Origin: an uncultured Leucobacter sp.
Lineage (GTDB): Bacteria; Actinomycetota; Actinomycetes; Actinomycetales; Microbacteriaceae
Direction: 5' to 3'
Length of the DNA: 13,990 nucleotides
NCBI GenBank assembly: GCA_945952575.1
Contig: CAMFIY010000034.1
Location: 1 to 13,990, forward strand
The notes under the pieces were generated by a model that was not told the origin of the DNA, searched no databases, and worked only from the letters and a program-made list of their open reading frames with translations. Position numbers and translations under genes: made by a program. Numbering within the stretch: the stretch's first letter is position 1; each line of letters opens with the position of its first letter. Positions 6,473-13,184 of this stretch are shown here, piece by piece.

Positions 6473-7221
6473 ACCGACGCACCCGCCGCGCCAGCACAGC
6501 CCTCGCCGCGGTCGCAGCTCTCGCGCTCGGCTTCGGCGCCCACCAGCTGGGCATCACCTCCTGGATCGACACATGGACGCGCCCGCAGGCACCCGCCCCG
6601 GACCCGACCTACGACTACACCGCGCTCGCCGCAGTCGCGCAGGAGCTGCCGCTGATCGATCCCACCGAGGAGATTCCCGAGTATCGCCGCGCCACGTTCG
6701 GCGAGCGCTGGATCGACATCGAGGGAAACGGCTGCGATCAGCGAGACGATCTCCTCGCCGTCCAGCTGCAGGACGTCGTCCGTGACGGTTGCACGGTGCT
6801 CTCCGGCGTGCTCGACCCCGATCCGTACACGGGCACACGCATTGAGTTCGAGCACGACCGGATCGCCGCCCCTGGAGCCCCGGGAAGCTCCGGCGTCCAG
6901 ATCGACCACATCGTCAGCCTTTCGGCGGCGCACGCCGGGGGCGCGTGGGCGTGGACCGAGCAGCAGCGCATTCAGTTCGCCAACTCGTTCGACAACATCG
7001 TCGCCGTCGATGGCAACACGAATGCGGCCAAGAACGACCACGGGCCAGCCCTGTGGCTGCCATCGAACGCCGACTACGTGTGCACCTACGTCGCCCGCTA
7101 CACGGAGATCGTCGACACCTGGCACCTCGCGGTCGACGAAGCCGACCGCGGTGCGCTCGTGGACACGCTCTCAACCTGCGCTGCCCAGCAAGCCAGCGAC
7201 GAGAGCGGGAGCATGTCGTGA
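6469..7221 (+). CDS. membrane-anchored or exported HNH nuclease (DUF1524/GmrSD C-terminal-like)
   Basis: A 250-residue protein with a basic N-terminus and one hydrophobic segment (about 9-29, TALAAVAALALGFGAHQLGI), a signal peptide or anchor. The domain starts with YRRATFGERWIDIEGNGCDQ and DPYTGTRIEF, then the catalytic VQIDHIVSLSAAHAGGAW (D146, H147), NSFDNIVAVDGNTNAAKNDH (Asn172, Asn176, Asn185, Lys188) and LWLPSNADYVCTYVARY. This is the standard layout of secreted actinobacterial HNH nucleases. C89, C108, C205 and C237 could form disulfides outside the cell. As the last gene of the operon, it could degrade DNA at the surface, take part in DNA transfer or act on competitors; the sequence does not decide. 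No immunity gene is evident. Confidence 0.85.
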   Translation: MNRRTRRASTALAAVAALALGFGAHQLGITSWIDTWTRPQAPAPDPTYDYTALAAVAQELPLIDPTEEIPEYRRATFGERWIDIEGNGCDQRDDLLAVQLQDVVRDGCTVLSGVLDPDPYTGTRIEFEHDRIAAPGAPGSSGVQIDHIVSLSAAHAGGAWAWTEQQRIQFANSFDNIVAVDGNTNAAKNDHGPALWLPSNADYVCTYVARYTEIVDTWHLAVDEADRGALVDTLSTCAAQQASDESGSMS

Positions 7222-7226
7222 AGCCG

Positions 7227-7760
7227 CTACGAACCCGCGTGGGATCTCGCCGCGCGCGCCTGACGCTTGGCCGCGCGAGCGCGGTCTACGACCTCGTTCG
7301 CATCCGTCGTGTCGACACCGAGGGTGCGCCTGATCACCTCGAGCTCGGCGTCGGTCCAGCGGGTGCGCCCTCGCATCCGCTCACCGAACGTGACGACGTT
7401 CAAGCCGAGCAGGTCGATCAGAGCCGCCTGCGTGGGAACCTCGGGCGCCCCCGCCCCGTCCGCGATCGCCGCCCGCAACCGCTCCGCGAAAGCCGCATCG
7501 CGCGCCAGTCCCGGCATCAGTCGCGGCCGGCGGCCGCGCTGCGAGGGCGCCCTGCGCGCGCGCTCCTGCGCGAATGCGTCGATCGCGGCCTCGTCGTAGA
7601 GCGGGGAGTTGCCTTCTATGGCAACCGGCTCGGGGAGCAGAGGACCCTCCTGGCCGGCTCTGCGCAGCTTGTTGCTGATGGAGCGCATCTTGTAGACCGC
7701 GACGACGGACACGCCGAGCTTCTCGGCGACGTCCGCCGTGGTGAGGTGCCGTCCGGTCAT
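7227..7760 (-). CDS. excisionase/MerR-like HTH regulator
   Basis: A 177-residue protein whose N-terminus is a MerR/excisionase-type winged helix-turn-helix (HLTTADVAEKLGVSVVAVYK, ending SPLYDEAAIDAFAQER), followed by an Arg-rich linker and a C-terminal helical region (AALIDLLGLNVVTFGERMRG and RWTDAELEVIRRTLGV) that may hold a second HTH. The ATG at 7758-7760 is supported by AGAGGAG (7772 to 7766) with 5 bases spacing; the longer upstream frame lacks family sequence. It ends 5 bp from the nuclease gene's stop, convergently. Its own promoter contains the GGTTATATTC motif, so it is the best candidate for the protein recognising that motif here and at 4526 and 8162. It could instead be an excisionase, but no integrase is present. 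Confidence 0.75.
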   Translation of the reverse strand: MTGRHLTTADVAEKLGVSVVAVYKMRSISNKLRRAGQEGPLLPEPVAIEGNSPLYDEAAIDAFAQERARRAPSQRGRRPRLMPGLARDAAFAERLRAAIADGAGAPEVPTQAALIDLLGLNVVTFGERMRGRTRWTDAELEVIRRTLGVDTTDANEVVDRARAAKRQARAARSHAGS

Positions 7761-7781
7761 CAGCGCTCCTCTCAGCTGGAT

Positions 7782-7804
7782 GAATATAACCACTTTCGCG
7801 GTTA
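7782..7804 (-). promoter_or_regulatory. half-dyad operator in the promoter of the HTH regulator
   Basis: GAATATAACC at 7782-7791 is identical to the right arm of the dyad at 4538-4547; on the minus strand it reads GGTTATATTC with TATATT as a possible -10, 22 bases before the regulator ATG. A second GGTTA at 7800-7804 makes a looser inverted pair with TAACC (7787-7791), 8 bases apart. No convincing -35 seen. Confidence 0.5.
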
Positions 7805-7825
7805 CGGCGCGCCGCGGCAACCAGA

Positions 7826-7840
7826 CCCAACTTGGTTGGG
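7826..7840 (+). promoter_or_regulatory. 6-bp inverted repeat just before the small HTH gene
   Basis: CCCAAC at 7826-7831 and GTTGGG at 7835-7840 pair exactly around a three-base loop. It ends one or two bases before an in-frame ATG at 7842 and 13 bases before the preferred ATG at 7854. Folded in the mRNA it would hide the G-rich ribosome site of the first start; as DNA it could be an operator. Either use is inference. Confidence 0.4.
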
Positions 7841-7853
7841 GATGCTGGGGCGC

Positions 7854-8090
7854 ATGGCTAACAAGGACGCGGACGCCATCCGTGAGGAGCTCCGTCGCAT
7901 CGGCCAGCAGCTCGCGCAAGCGGACGAGCTGCGCGAACGCCGCGGCAAAGTCGTCGACGAGGCGCGCGCGGCCGAGCTGACCCAGCGAGAGATCGCCCTC
8001 CTGCTGGGGATGACCGAGGAAGGGCTGCGGAAGGCGCAGAAGTCCTACCACGGACGCGGGCGCTCTTACGGCGGCCGCCTCGCGTCCTAG
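7854..8090 (+). CDS. small sigma-like HTH DNA-binding protein
   Basis: A 78-residue basic protein, divergent from the HTH regulator. Residues 1-35 form a charged helix (IREELRRIGQQLAQADELRE) and residues about 42-65 a helix-turn-helix of the sigma-region-4 type (LTQREIALLLGMTEEGLRKA), followed by a Gly/Arg/Ser tail. An ATG at 7842 is also in frame and would add four residues; GGGG at 7847-7850 could serve the later start. Such small HTH proteins are common on actinobacterial plasmids and phages and probably act as regulators. It stands alone, 100 bp ahead of the polymerase-like gene. Confidence 0.68.
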   Translation: MANKDADAIREELRRIGQQLAQADELRERRGKVVDEARAAELTQREIALLLGMTEEGLRKAQKSYHGRGRSYGGRLAS

Positions 8091-8137
8091 CGACCCCGCC
8101 AGACCTTCATGGAGCGCCCGTCGACTGCGAAATCTGA

Positions 8138-8171
8138 TTGCAATTTTCAAGCACTCTTGACTAATATAACC
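8138..8171 (+). promoter_or_regulatory. promoter and half-site upstream of the polymerase-like operon
   Basis: TTGCAA (8138-8143) and TAATAT (8162-8167) make a plausible -35/-10 pair with 18 bases spacing. The -10 is embedded in TAATATAACC (8162-8171), the third copy of the AATATAACC element. AGGGGG (8181-8186) supplies the ribosome site for the ATG at 8191. This is one of the few AT-rich spots of the window. Confidence 0.6.
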
Positions 8172-8190
8172 TGACGAATGAGGGGGTGAG

Positions 8191-9819
8191 ATGGACGAGC
8201 TGAACTACCGACCCAAGCCGTGGACGCCGAAGGACGTGCCCACGATCTGGGTCGACCAGACCACCGGGCAAGGCGTCACCGACGCCGGCACGCCCGTTCG
8301 CCCCGTCATCGGCGAGCGCCGCAAGAACCCCAACCTGACGGACCTGCTCGACACGGCTGCCTCGTACGGCGCTAACCGCATCATGCTGACCGGGAAGCGC
8401 CCCGAGCCTGCGCCTGGCGTGCGGCACTGGCTGTACGTCCAGACCCCGAACTGGAAGCCCGGAGCCCACTGGGTCAACAACGGCCCGCCCACCGGTCGGT
8501 TCGAGCACGCGGTCACCGGCTTCAAGATCGAAGTCCGCACCGCGGAGGAGTGGTTCGGCGACGGGCCGCTGACCCCTGCCCAGGCTCGTCTGGCCTGGAA
8601 CGTCACCGCGTCGATCATTCGCCACGCCGACGAGAACGCGCGCCTGTTCAACAGCCCTGCCGCCACCGGAACGAACCTGTGGGCGCTGTCGCTGCCGAAG
8701 AACATCAACCCCGTGCCGGTCGAAGACGACATCGCCCAGGAGATCCACTTCACCTCGGGCCTGCACCACTACGACCACCTGGTCGCGGGGGAGTCGTTCG
8801 CCAAGCACGAGGACTGCGTCCCGCTGATCGACCCGGCCAAGACGAAGAAGATCAGCGAGTTCGCCTACGTCGACGGCCGGTTCATGTTCGCCGGCGTCGG
8901 GCGCGAGCTCGGTATCGGCCCCGCGATCCGGCTGAACCAGGCCGCCGCGTACGAGCTGCTCGAGCAAGACCCCTACGCGCGCGCCCGCTTCCACGTGCGG
9001 TTCCGCGTCCCTCAGGGCTGGAACCACGTTGGCCTGCTCGGTGTGAAGCACCTGGACGTTCGCGAAGGCTGGTTCTATCCGAACCGGCCCGGAGCGGTGC
9101 ACGACACCTGGGCCGACGGCAGCGAGATCCACGTCGCCCTCAAGCACGGGTGGGAGATCCGCCCTCACGAGGCCGTGGTGTTCCGCAAGGCCAAGCCTCT
9201 AGACACCTTCACCGAGCGCATGACGCGCGCCCGCGAGCGAGTCCAGCTGCAGGACGAGATGCACCCGGACCTGCGCCGCGCTGTGCTCGCCGCGCTGCGG
9301 AACATCATGCTGCACTCGATCGGTGCATTCGCCGCCGCGGGCCGCGACGAGACCCGCGTCGCCGCGTCGCCCGATGACGTCCCGCCCGAGTACAGGGCCA
9401 AGATGCTGCGACAGGGCAACCTCTGGATCTATCGCATCCCGTCGCGCCCGAACGACCGCACCCGAAGCTTCTACCACCCGGAGCTCGCCGCCCAGGTCTG
9501 GGGTCGCGCACGCGCTCGCGTCCTCCACGGCCCCAGCTCCCTCGGCGGCTACACCTCCGGTGCTCTCACGGTCGACCCCTCGACGCTCATCGGCATCCAG
9601 GGTGATGCGATCTACACGACCAAGCTGCCGGCGTGGTCCCTGCCGGACCGGTTCATCGGCGGCGGCGACGACGGCAAGACCGGGCGCCTGCGCCTGCAGG
9701 GCTACCTCAACGGATCCTTCATCACGCCGGAGACGCTGCGGCAGCGTGACGCGCTGAAAGCACGTGCCGAGCGGGCCGGCATCGCCAAGGCGCTCGAGCA
9801 GGCAGAGGAGAAGGGCTGA
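8191..9819 (+). CDS. putative replication protein with diverged family-B DNA polymerase-like motifs
   Basis: A 542-residue protein I do not recognise by family name. Several segments, in order, resemble the family-B polymerase palm: motif-A-like AYVDGRFMFA (D228); DTWADGSEIHVALKHGWEI (305-323) like the strand-helix before the fingers; PLDTFTERMTRARER (336-350); motif-B-like RRAVLAALRNIMLHSIGAF (362-380); HPELAAQVWGRARARVL (429-445); and motif-C-like LIGIQGDAIYTTKLP (466-480) with D472. D228 and D472 would be the two metal ligands, while the usual DTD is reduced to a single Asp. The N-terminal 200 residues (with LFNSPAATGTNLWALSLPKN) are of unknown type and could be a lost exonuclease-like domain. 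It leads an operon with two DNA-binding proteins. The gene is certain; the polymerase reading is inference. Confidence 0.9.
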   Translation: MDELNYRPKPWTPKDVPTIWVDQTTGQGVTDAGTPVRPVIGERRKNPNLTDLLDTAASYGANRIMLTGKRPEPAPGVRHWLYVQTPNWKPGAHWVNNGPPTGRFEHAVTGFKIEVRTAEEWFGDGPLTPAQARLAWNVTASIIRHADENARLFNSPAATGTNLWALSLPKNINPVPVEDDIAQEIHFTSGLHHYDHLVAGESFAKHEDCVPLIDPAKTKKISEFAYVDGRFMFAGVGRELGIGPAIRLNQAAAYELLEQDPYARARFHVRFRVPQGWNHVGLLGVKHLDVREGWFYPNRPGAVHDTWADGSEIHVALKHGWEIRPHEAVVFRKAKPLDTFTERMTRARERVQLQDEMHPDLRRAVLAALRNIMLHSIGAFAAAGRDETRVAASPDDVPPEYRAKMLRQGNLWIYRIPSRPNDRTRSFYHPELAAQVWGRARARVLHGPSSLGGYTSGALTVDPSTLIGIQGDAIYTTKLPAWSLPDRFIGGGDDGKTGRLRLQGYLNGSFITPETLRQRDALKARAERAGIAKALEQAEEKG

Positions 9820-10643
9820 TGGCTGACCAGCAGCGCACCGCCCAAGACCTCATCCGCGATCTGCGGCGCAAGGGCATCAGCACGGCCGAGATCGCCGAGG
9901 AGCTGCACCGCTCGCCTCGAATGGTCCGCAAGATCCTCAACGGCGAAACCAGCGGCGCCCTCTACCGCCAGGCGCTCCAGGAGCTCGCTGACACCGGACG
10001 CCTCACCCACGTCCCGCCGCGGCGCCGGCGCAAGGACGGCTCGATCGCCCCCGTGCGAGGCAAGGCCGGCGCCAAGCCCGTCATCCCCGAAGACCTCAGC
10101 GGCACCTACGTTGAGGGTCGCCAGGGTGGTCGGCTGCGCGTCGACGTGGCATACGCCACCGGGGGCGACCGGTACATCGAGATGCGCATCCCCAAGGGCC
10201 GCACCGCGAAGGGCCGCGAGCAGGCGAACGCCGAACTGATCAAGCAGGTCCGCAACGCCGCCAAGGGCCAGTCCCACGACAAGCAGAAGCAGATCACCGC
10301 CCACCTGACCTTCTCCAACGGCCGCGTGATGGAGGTCAACTCGTACAACGCCTCGACGATGCTCAAGCGCATCCACGAGAACGGCGGCGACGCCCTCGGC
10401 TGGTTCCGCGAAGAGTCGAAGAACCGATACGTGAACCTCGACACCAGCCGCGACACCATCACCGGCGTCACCCTCAACGTCGTCAGCACGGCCAAGACGA
10501 CCGAGTACCAGAGGCAGGCCGAGCGCGGCCGCACTCGCCGCCCCCGCTCGCTGTCGCCGGCGGAGCTCATCAGCATGGAAGAGAAGCGGCGCATCGAGGA
10601 GCGCCGCGCTCGCCGCCGTGGAAACCGAGGAGGTGGTCAGTGA
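9819..10643 (+). CDS. HTH protein of the polymerase-like operon, possible terminal-protein or replication accessory
   Basis: A 274-residue basic protein. ATG shares a base with the upstream stop (TGATG) and AGGAGAAGG precedes it. Residues 8-45 are a helix-turn-helix (DLIRDLRRKGISTAEIAEEL, then HRSPRMVRKILNG). After a basic linker comes a domain of about 120 residues (GRLRVDVAYATGGDRYIEMR and ITAHLTFSNGRVMEVNSYNA), and a very basic tail (KRRIEERRARRRGNRGG). HTH plus a beta-rich domain recalls, loosely, the layout of actinomycete telomere terminal proteins (Tpg), which are shorter. Next to a polymerase-like protein this would make sense for protein-primed replication, but no direct homology is claimed. 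It may instead be an origin-binding or regulatory protein. Confidence 0.85.
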   Translation: MADQQRTAQDLIRDLRRKGISTAEIAEELHRSPRMVRKILNGETSGALYRQALQELADTGRLTHVPPRRRRKDGSIAPVRGKAGAKPVIPEDLSGTYVEGRQGGRLRVDVAYATGGDRYIEMRIPKGRTAKGREQANAELIKQVRNAAKGQSHDKQKQITAHLTFSNGRVMEVNSYNASTMLKRIHENGGDALGWFREESKNRYVNLDTSRDTITGVTLNVVSTAKTTEYQRQAERGRTRRPRSLSPAELISMEEKRRIEERRARRRGNRGGGQ

Positions 10644-11041
10644 CCATGGCCGCCCCGAAGAAGCCCACAGCTGCAGCGAAGCCCCGCGCACGCAAGGCCG
10701 CGCCCCCCGCTGAGGAAGTCACCAGCGACGTCGACCAGGCAGCGACGTCCGAAGCACCCGCACGCGCACCTCGCGCAAGCCAGAAGCCGGCAGCGGCGAG
10801 CGCGACGCCTCCTGAGTCGGCCGAGGCGGAGACGCCACCGCCGGCGAAGAAGAAGCGGGGGCCCTACAACGTCGTCTACGTCCAGAAGAAGCCCGTCTCG
10901 ATCCGTCTCCCCGACGACGCGCTTGAACTGATGGACTGGGCCAAGCAGGATGCAGCCAGCCGCGGCGACCGCCTCACCAAGGACGAGATCGTCACCGTTG
11001 CGCTTCGCGCCTACTGGGGCCGCAAACGGCGCCGCGGGTAA
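10640..11041 (+). CDS. ribbon-helix-helix protein with basic Ala/Pro-rich tail
   Basis: A 133-residue protein. GTG at 10640 overlaps the upstream stop by 4 bp, with AGGAGGT at 10628-10634; ATG at 10646 is an alternative. Residues 1-70 are a low-complexity Lys/Ala/Pro/Glu tail of histone-H1 type (AAAKPRARKAAPPAEE). Residues 71-133 are a conserved block, KKRGPYNV followed by a likely ribbon-helix-helix (KPVSIRLPDDALELMDWAKQ and LTKDEIVTVALRAYWGRKRR). RHH proteins act as dimers on DNA, as repressors or centromere-binding proteins. A plasmid partition or origin-packaging job would fit the operon, although no ParA ATPase is present. A second copy of the C-terminal block lies at 12867-13067. Confidence 0.82.
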   Translation: MTMAAPKKPTAAAKPRARKAAPPAEEVTSDVDQAATSEAPARAPRASQKPAAASATPPESAEAETPPPAKKKRGPYNVVYVQKKPVSIRLPDDALELMDWAKQDAASRGDRLTKDEIVTVALRAYWGRKRRRG

Positions 11042-11076
11042 TGACCGTCTCCTGAGCTGCTGGCAGGGAAGTCGAG

Positions 11077-11502
11077 ATGAGTGAAACTAACGGGCCGGCC
11101 GAGTTGCCGGTCTACTCGATCGCCGAGGCATTCGTGAAGCGATCCGGAATGTATATCGGGCAGCCCGTCACGTTCGAGCGAGTGCACACGTTCCTGCTCG
11201 GTTTCGAAACGGCGATGTTGTACGTTCGCGACGAGCTCGCGCGCGATCGCAATGCGTTTCAGCCCGTGGGCGTGCTCGGTCAGTTCCGGGAGCAGCTGCG
11301 ATCCGAGGGGCGGCTCAGGTGGGACTCCTGGTCCCTGACGATCGTGGCGGAAGCGATCGGCTGGACTGGCGACGAGCCTCCGGCGATCGACGATCTGACC
11401 GAAGAGCAGCACCTCGAGGCAGTCCGGGACCTTCTCCCGTTGCTCGAGAAGGTCTTTGCCCTCCCCGCGGAGCTTGTCACCTCGCTCCGTGACTCCGCCT
11501 GA
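11077..11502 (+). CDS. hypothetical protein with RSGMYIG motif
   Basis: A 141-residue acidic protein, 35 bp after the RHH gene, with GGGAAG before the ATG. Its N-terminal AFVKRSGMYIGQPVTFERVH resembles a motif (RPGMYIG) found in several families of small uncharacterised cytoplasmic proteins, some of which sit near toxin or defence genes. The match with GyrB (VRKRPGMYIG) is short and there is no ATPase fold here. The remainder is helical with no known domain. It may be read with the preceding operon or be a separate cargo gene. Function unknown. Confidence 0.65.
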   Translation: MSETNGPAELPVYSIAEAFVKRSGMYIGQPVTFERVHTFLLGFETAMLYVRDELARDRNAFQPVGVLGQFREQLRSEGRLRWDSWSLTIVAEAIGWTGDEPPAIDDLTEEQHLEAVRDLLPLLEKVFALPAELVTSLRDSA

Positions 11503-11770
11503 GAAGGGTAGGCACCCCACCGCTGTCGGTGTGTCGTCCCGCCCATCGAGTTCGAGAACGCGTTCTATGCTGTGCGGCGATGATCAACCTGACCGCCACC
11601 GTCCCGCTTGGACCGCTGACAGAACTTGTCGGACGATCCCTCTCGGCGACTGGGAGATGGGTCAACTCATCCGGTAGCGCCTACCTGTCATATCCATCAC
11701 TCAGAGGATCCTGACCCGGACGAACGATCGCAGTCGCTCGAGGGCAAAGGACCCGTGCGGATGTCGCGCG
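11503..11770. other. intergenic stretch with a 12-bp palindrome and a doubtful short frame
   Basis: No convincing gene. At 11555-11566 AGAACGCGTTCT is a perfect palindrome that abuts TATGCT (11566-11571), a fair -10. Eight bases later an ATG at 11580 opens a 44-codon frame (MINLTATVPLGPLTELVGRS and onward) ending at 11714 near a GGATCC. This could be the promoter and first codons of a gene whose rest is lost, or chance. No ribosome site precedes the ATG, so it would be leaderless. Confidence 0.35.
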
Positions 11771-12856
11771 TCACACCTCGACCTCGAACGGCAACTTTCG
11801 CAGTGTCGTCGCGGAAATCCCGGTGCTCTTGTACATCCGGGCGTGGGCGTACTGGATCTCCGGCAGCAGATCGATGCGGCCGATCGCCTCCAGCATGATC
11901 TCGTCGGCCTGACCGGTGAGATGACGCAGTTCGGGGATCGCGTACCCGCCCACGTACTTCCCGGAGTTGAGATCCCAGGAGCGCACGGCCGGCAGCGCCT
12001 CCTCGATCCTCTCGCCGAGCTCCACCAGAGCATCGAACGTGTCCTGCCCGTAAGCGTGCGGGGAGAATGGGATCTGCGACATCGTGCCCTTGGTGACGTT
12101 GAAGCAGTCGCCCGTGAACGTCCACCACAGGAACGCCAGCCGCGACGCCGCGATCGCGCTGGCCGCGAGCTGGTCCTTCCGGTTCTGAACGAACAGCTTC
12201 CCCTCGTTGAGGGGCACCGTGGCGTGCGTGGTCTTGTCGTAGGTGACCGGCGGCACCGTGTACGTGCTCAGGAAGTACGTGGCGGTCTTCTTGAAACCGA
12301 CGGAGTAGTCGCTCACACGGACAAGCGGCGTCGAGGAGATCGTGCCCTTCGCAAGCAGCGTGTCGATCAGCTCGAACATCGCGTCGCTGCTGGCGCGCAT
12401 CCAGTTCGGGGTCCGCGAGCCGGCGGGCCGAAGCGAATACCGCAGTGTCGCCATCAGATGCGGACGGAACGCCTCGATCCAGCTGTGGGTGAGCGTCGTG
12501 TGCAGCTCGGAGACGCTGCCATACCCGGCGGCGGTGATGATCGTGCTGCGCACCTTCACCTGGAACAGGGCAGCCGGGCGTTCCTGGAAGGTGCTCACCC
12601 AGATCGCATCGAACCGCCGCTCGTAGAACTTCCGCAGTGACTCGTCGCGATCGGCGAACTGGCTGCGGATGGGAACGATCAGGCTGAGCCGGCCATCCGG
12701 GCGCGTGATCTGCGCCGAGCGCTCGCAGCAGGAGGCGTAGATGTCGTCGACGTTGTCTGTCTCGAAGCCGGTGATGCGGTAGCTGAGCTCGCGCCGGTTG
12801 ACGTAGGGTGGGTTGCCGATGACGACGTCGAAGCCGCCCTGATTGGGGTGTGACAC
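11771..12856 (-). pseudogene. DNA adenine-specific methyltransferase (Eco57I/type IIG-like), N-terminally truncated
   Basis: About 361 residues matching the part of an N6-adenine methyltransferase from motif IV onwards: FDVVIGNPPYVNRRELSYR (the catalytic NPPY), LSLIVPIRSQFADRDESLRK, then a target-recognition-like region (LFVQNRKDQLAASAIAASRL and LPEIQYAHARMYKSTGISAT) and an end in LRKLPFEVEV. The upstream half with motif I and, in type IIG enzymes, the nuclease domain is missing. A GTG at 12856-12854 could open the fragment but with a poor ribosome site. The frame stays open further upstream only as the reverse of the RHH gene. A residual restriction-modification or BREX/PglX-type gene; without motif I it should not bind SAM. 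No partner gene is in the window. Confidence 0.82.
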
Positions 12857-12866
12857 GTCGCCCCGC

Positions 12867-13067
12867 ACCGGCAAGAAGCGCGGCCCGTACAATGTCCAGC
12901 GCATCGAAAAACACCCCGCGACCTTCCGACTACCTCCGGACGTCTTCGAGTACATCAACCAGGCACGCGACGAAGCCGCGGCCCGTGGTGATCGCCTCAC
13001 CAAAGACGAAGCGATCACCATGGCAGTCCGCGCGTTCTGGGGCGGCAAGCGCCAGCGCCGCCGCTGA
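12867..13067 (+). pseudogene. second ribbon-helix-helix protein, lacking its N-terminal tail
   Basis: About 66 residues that align along their whole length with the C-terminal block of the RHH protein at 10640-11041: KKRGPYNV, then HPATFRLPPDVFEYINQARD and RGDRLTKDEAITMAVRAFWG; I count about 36 identities in 64 by eye. The homology begins at 12867-12873, right after the methyltransferase remnant, and the basic tail is absent. A TTG at 12843 is the only start-like codon in frame and is not credible as the original one. The RHH fold itself is complete, so a protein could still bind DNA if translated. The copies are too different for a recent duplication and more likely come from two related elements. 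Confidence 0.7.
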
Positions 13068-13112
13068 TCACCACACCGACATAACCGACGAAAAGAACTC
13101 TGGAGGCATCTG

Positions 13113-13184
13113 ATGAGCCGTCGATCTATGCTCGAGCAGGAAACCGATCCGCTACACCCCGCGCGGATGCTACCGCGCACCTGA
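13113..13184 (+). pseudogene. 23-codon stub of a gene following the second RHH gene
   Basis: GGAGG at 13102-13106 stands 6 bases before an ATG at 13113, a very good start signal 45 bases after the RHH stop. The frame begins MSRRSMLEQE, then from about 13141 the same bases are explained by an adenylate-forming ligase in another frame, and a stop follows at 13182. The first nine or so codons are therefore probably the surviving start of a gene of the RHH element cut off at 13141. Its identity cannot be told. Confidence 0.4.

Noticed and set aside
7227..7760. Excisionase partner of an integrated element
   Set aside because: The fold allows it, but with no integrase or attachment repeats in the window a regulator is the simpler reading.
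6945..7853. A long plus-strand frame opposite the HTH regulator and inside the nuclease gene
   Set aside because: It is the shadow of two recognised genes in high-GC DNA; only its last part from 7854 (small HTH protein) has its own start and a recognisable fold.
9702..10691. A 329-codon minus-strand frame opposite the HTH gene of the polymerase-like operon
   Set aside because: No domain, no sensible start, and composition expected from the reverse complement of a GC-rich gene.
10640..10850. Histone-like protein as a separate gene
   Set aside because: The Lys/Ala/Pro-rich stretch is continuous in frame with the RHH block and has no own stop.
11149..11163. GyrB-like gene from the GMYIG motif
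   Set aside because: The match is a few residues only, and no GHKL ATPase motifs follow in the 141-residue protein.
11555..11566. LexA/SOS box at AGAACGCGTTCT
   Set aside because: The actinobacterial consensus has four bases between GAAC and GTTC; here there are only two.
11697..12914. A 405-codon minus-strand frame overlapping the methyltransferase
   Set aside because: The alternative frame carries the NPPY motif and the whole methyltransferase homology; this one is Arg/His-rich shadow sequence.
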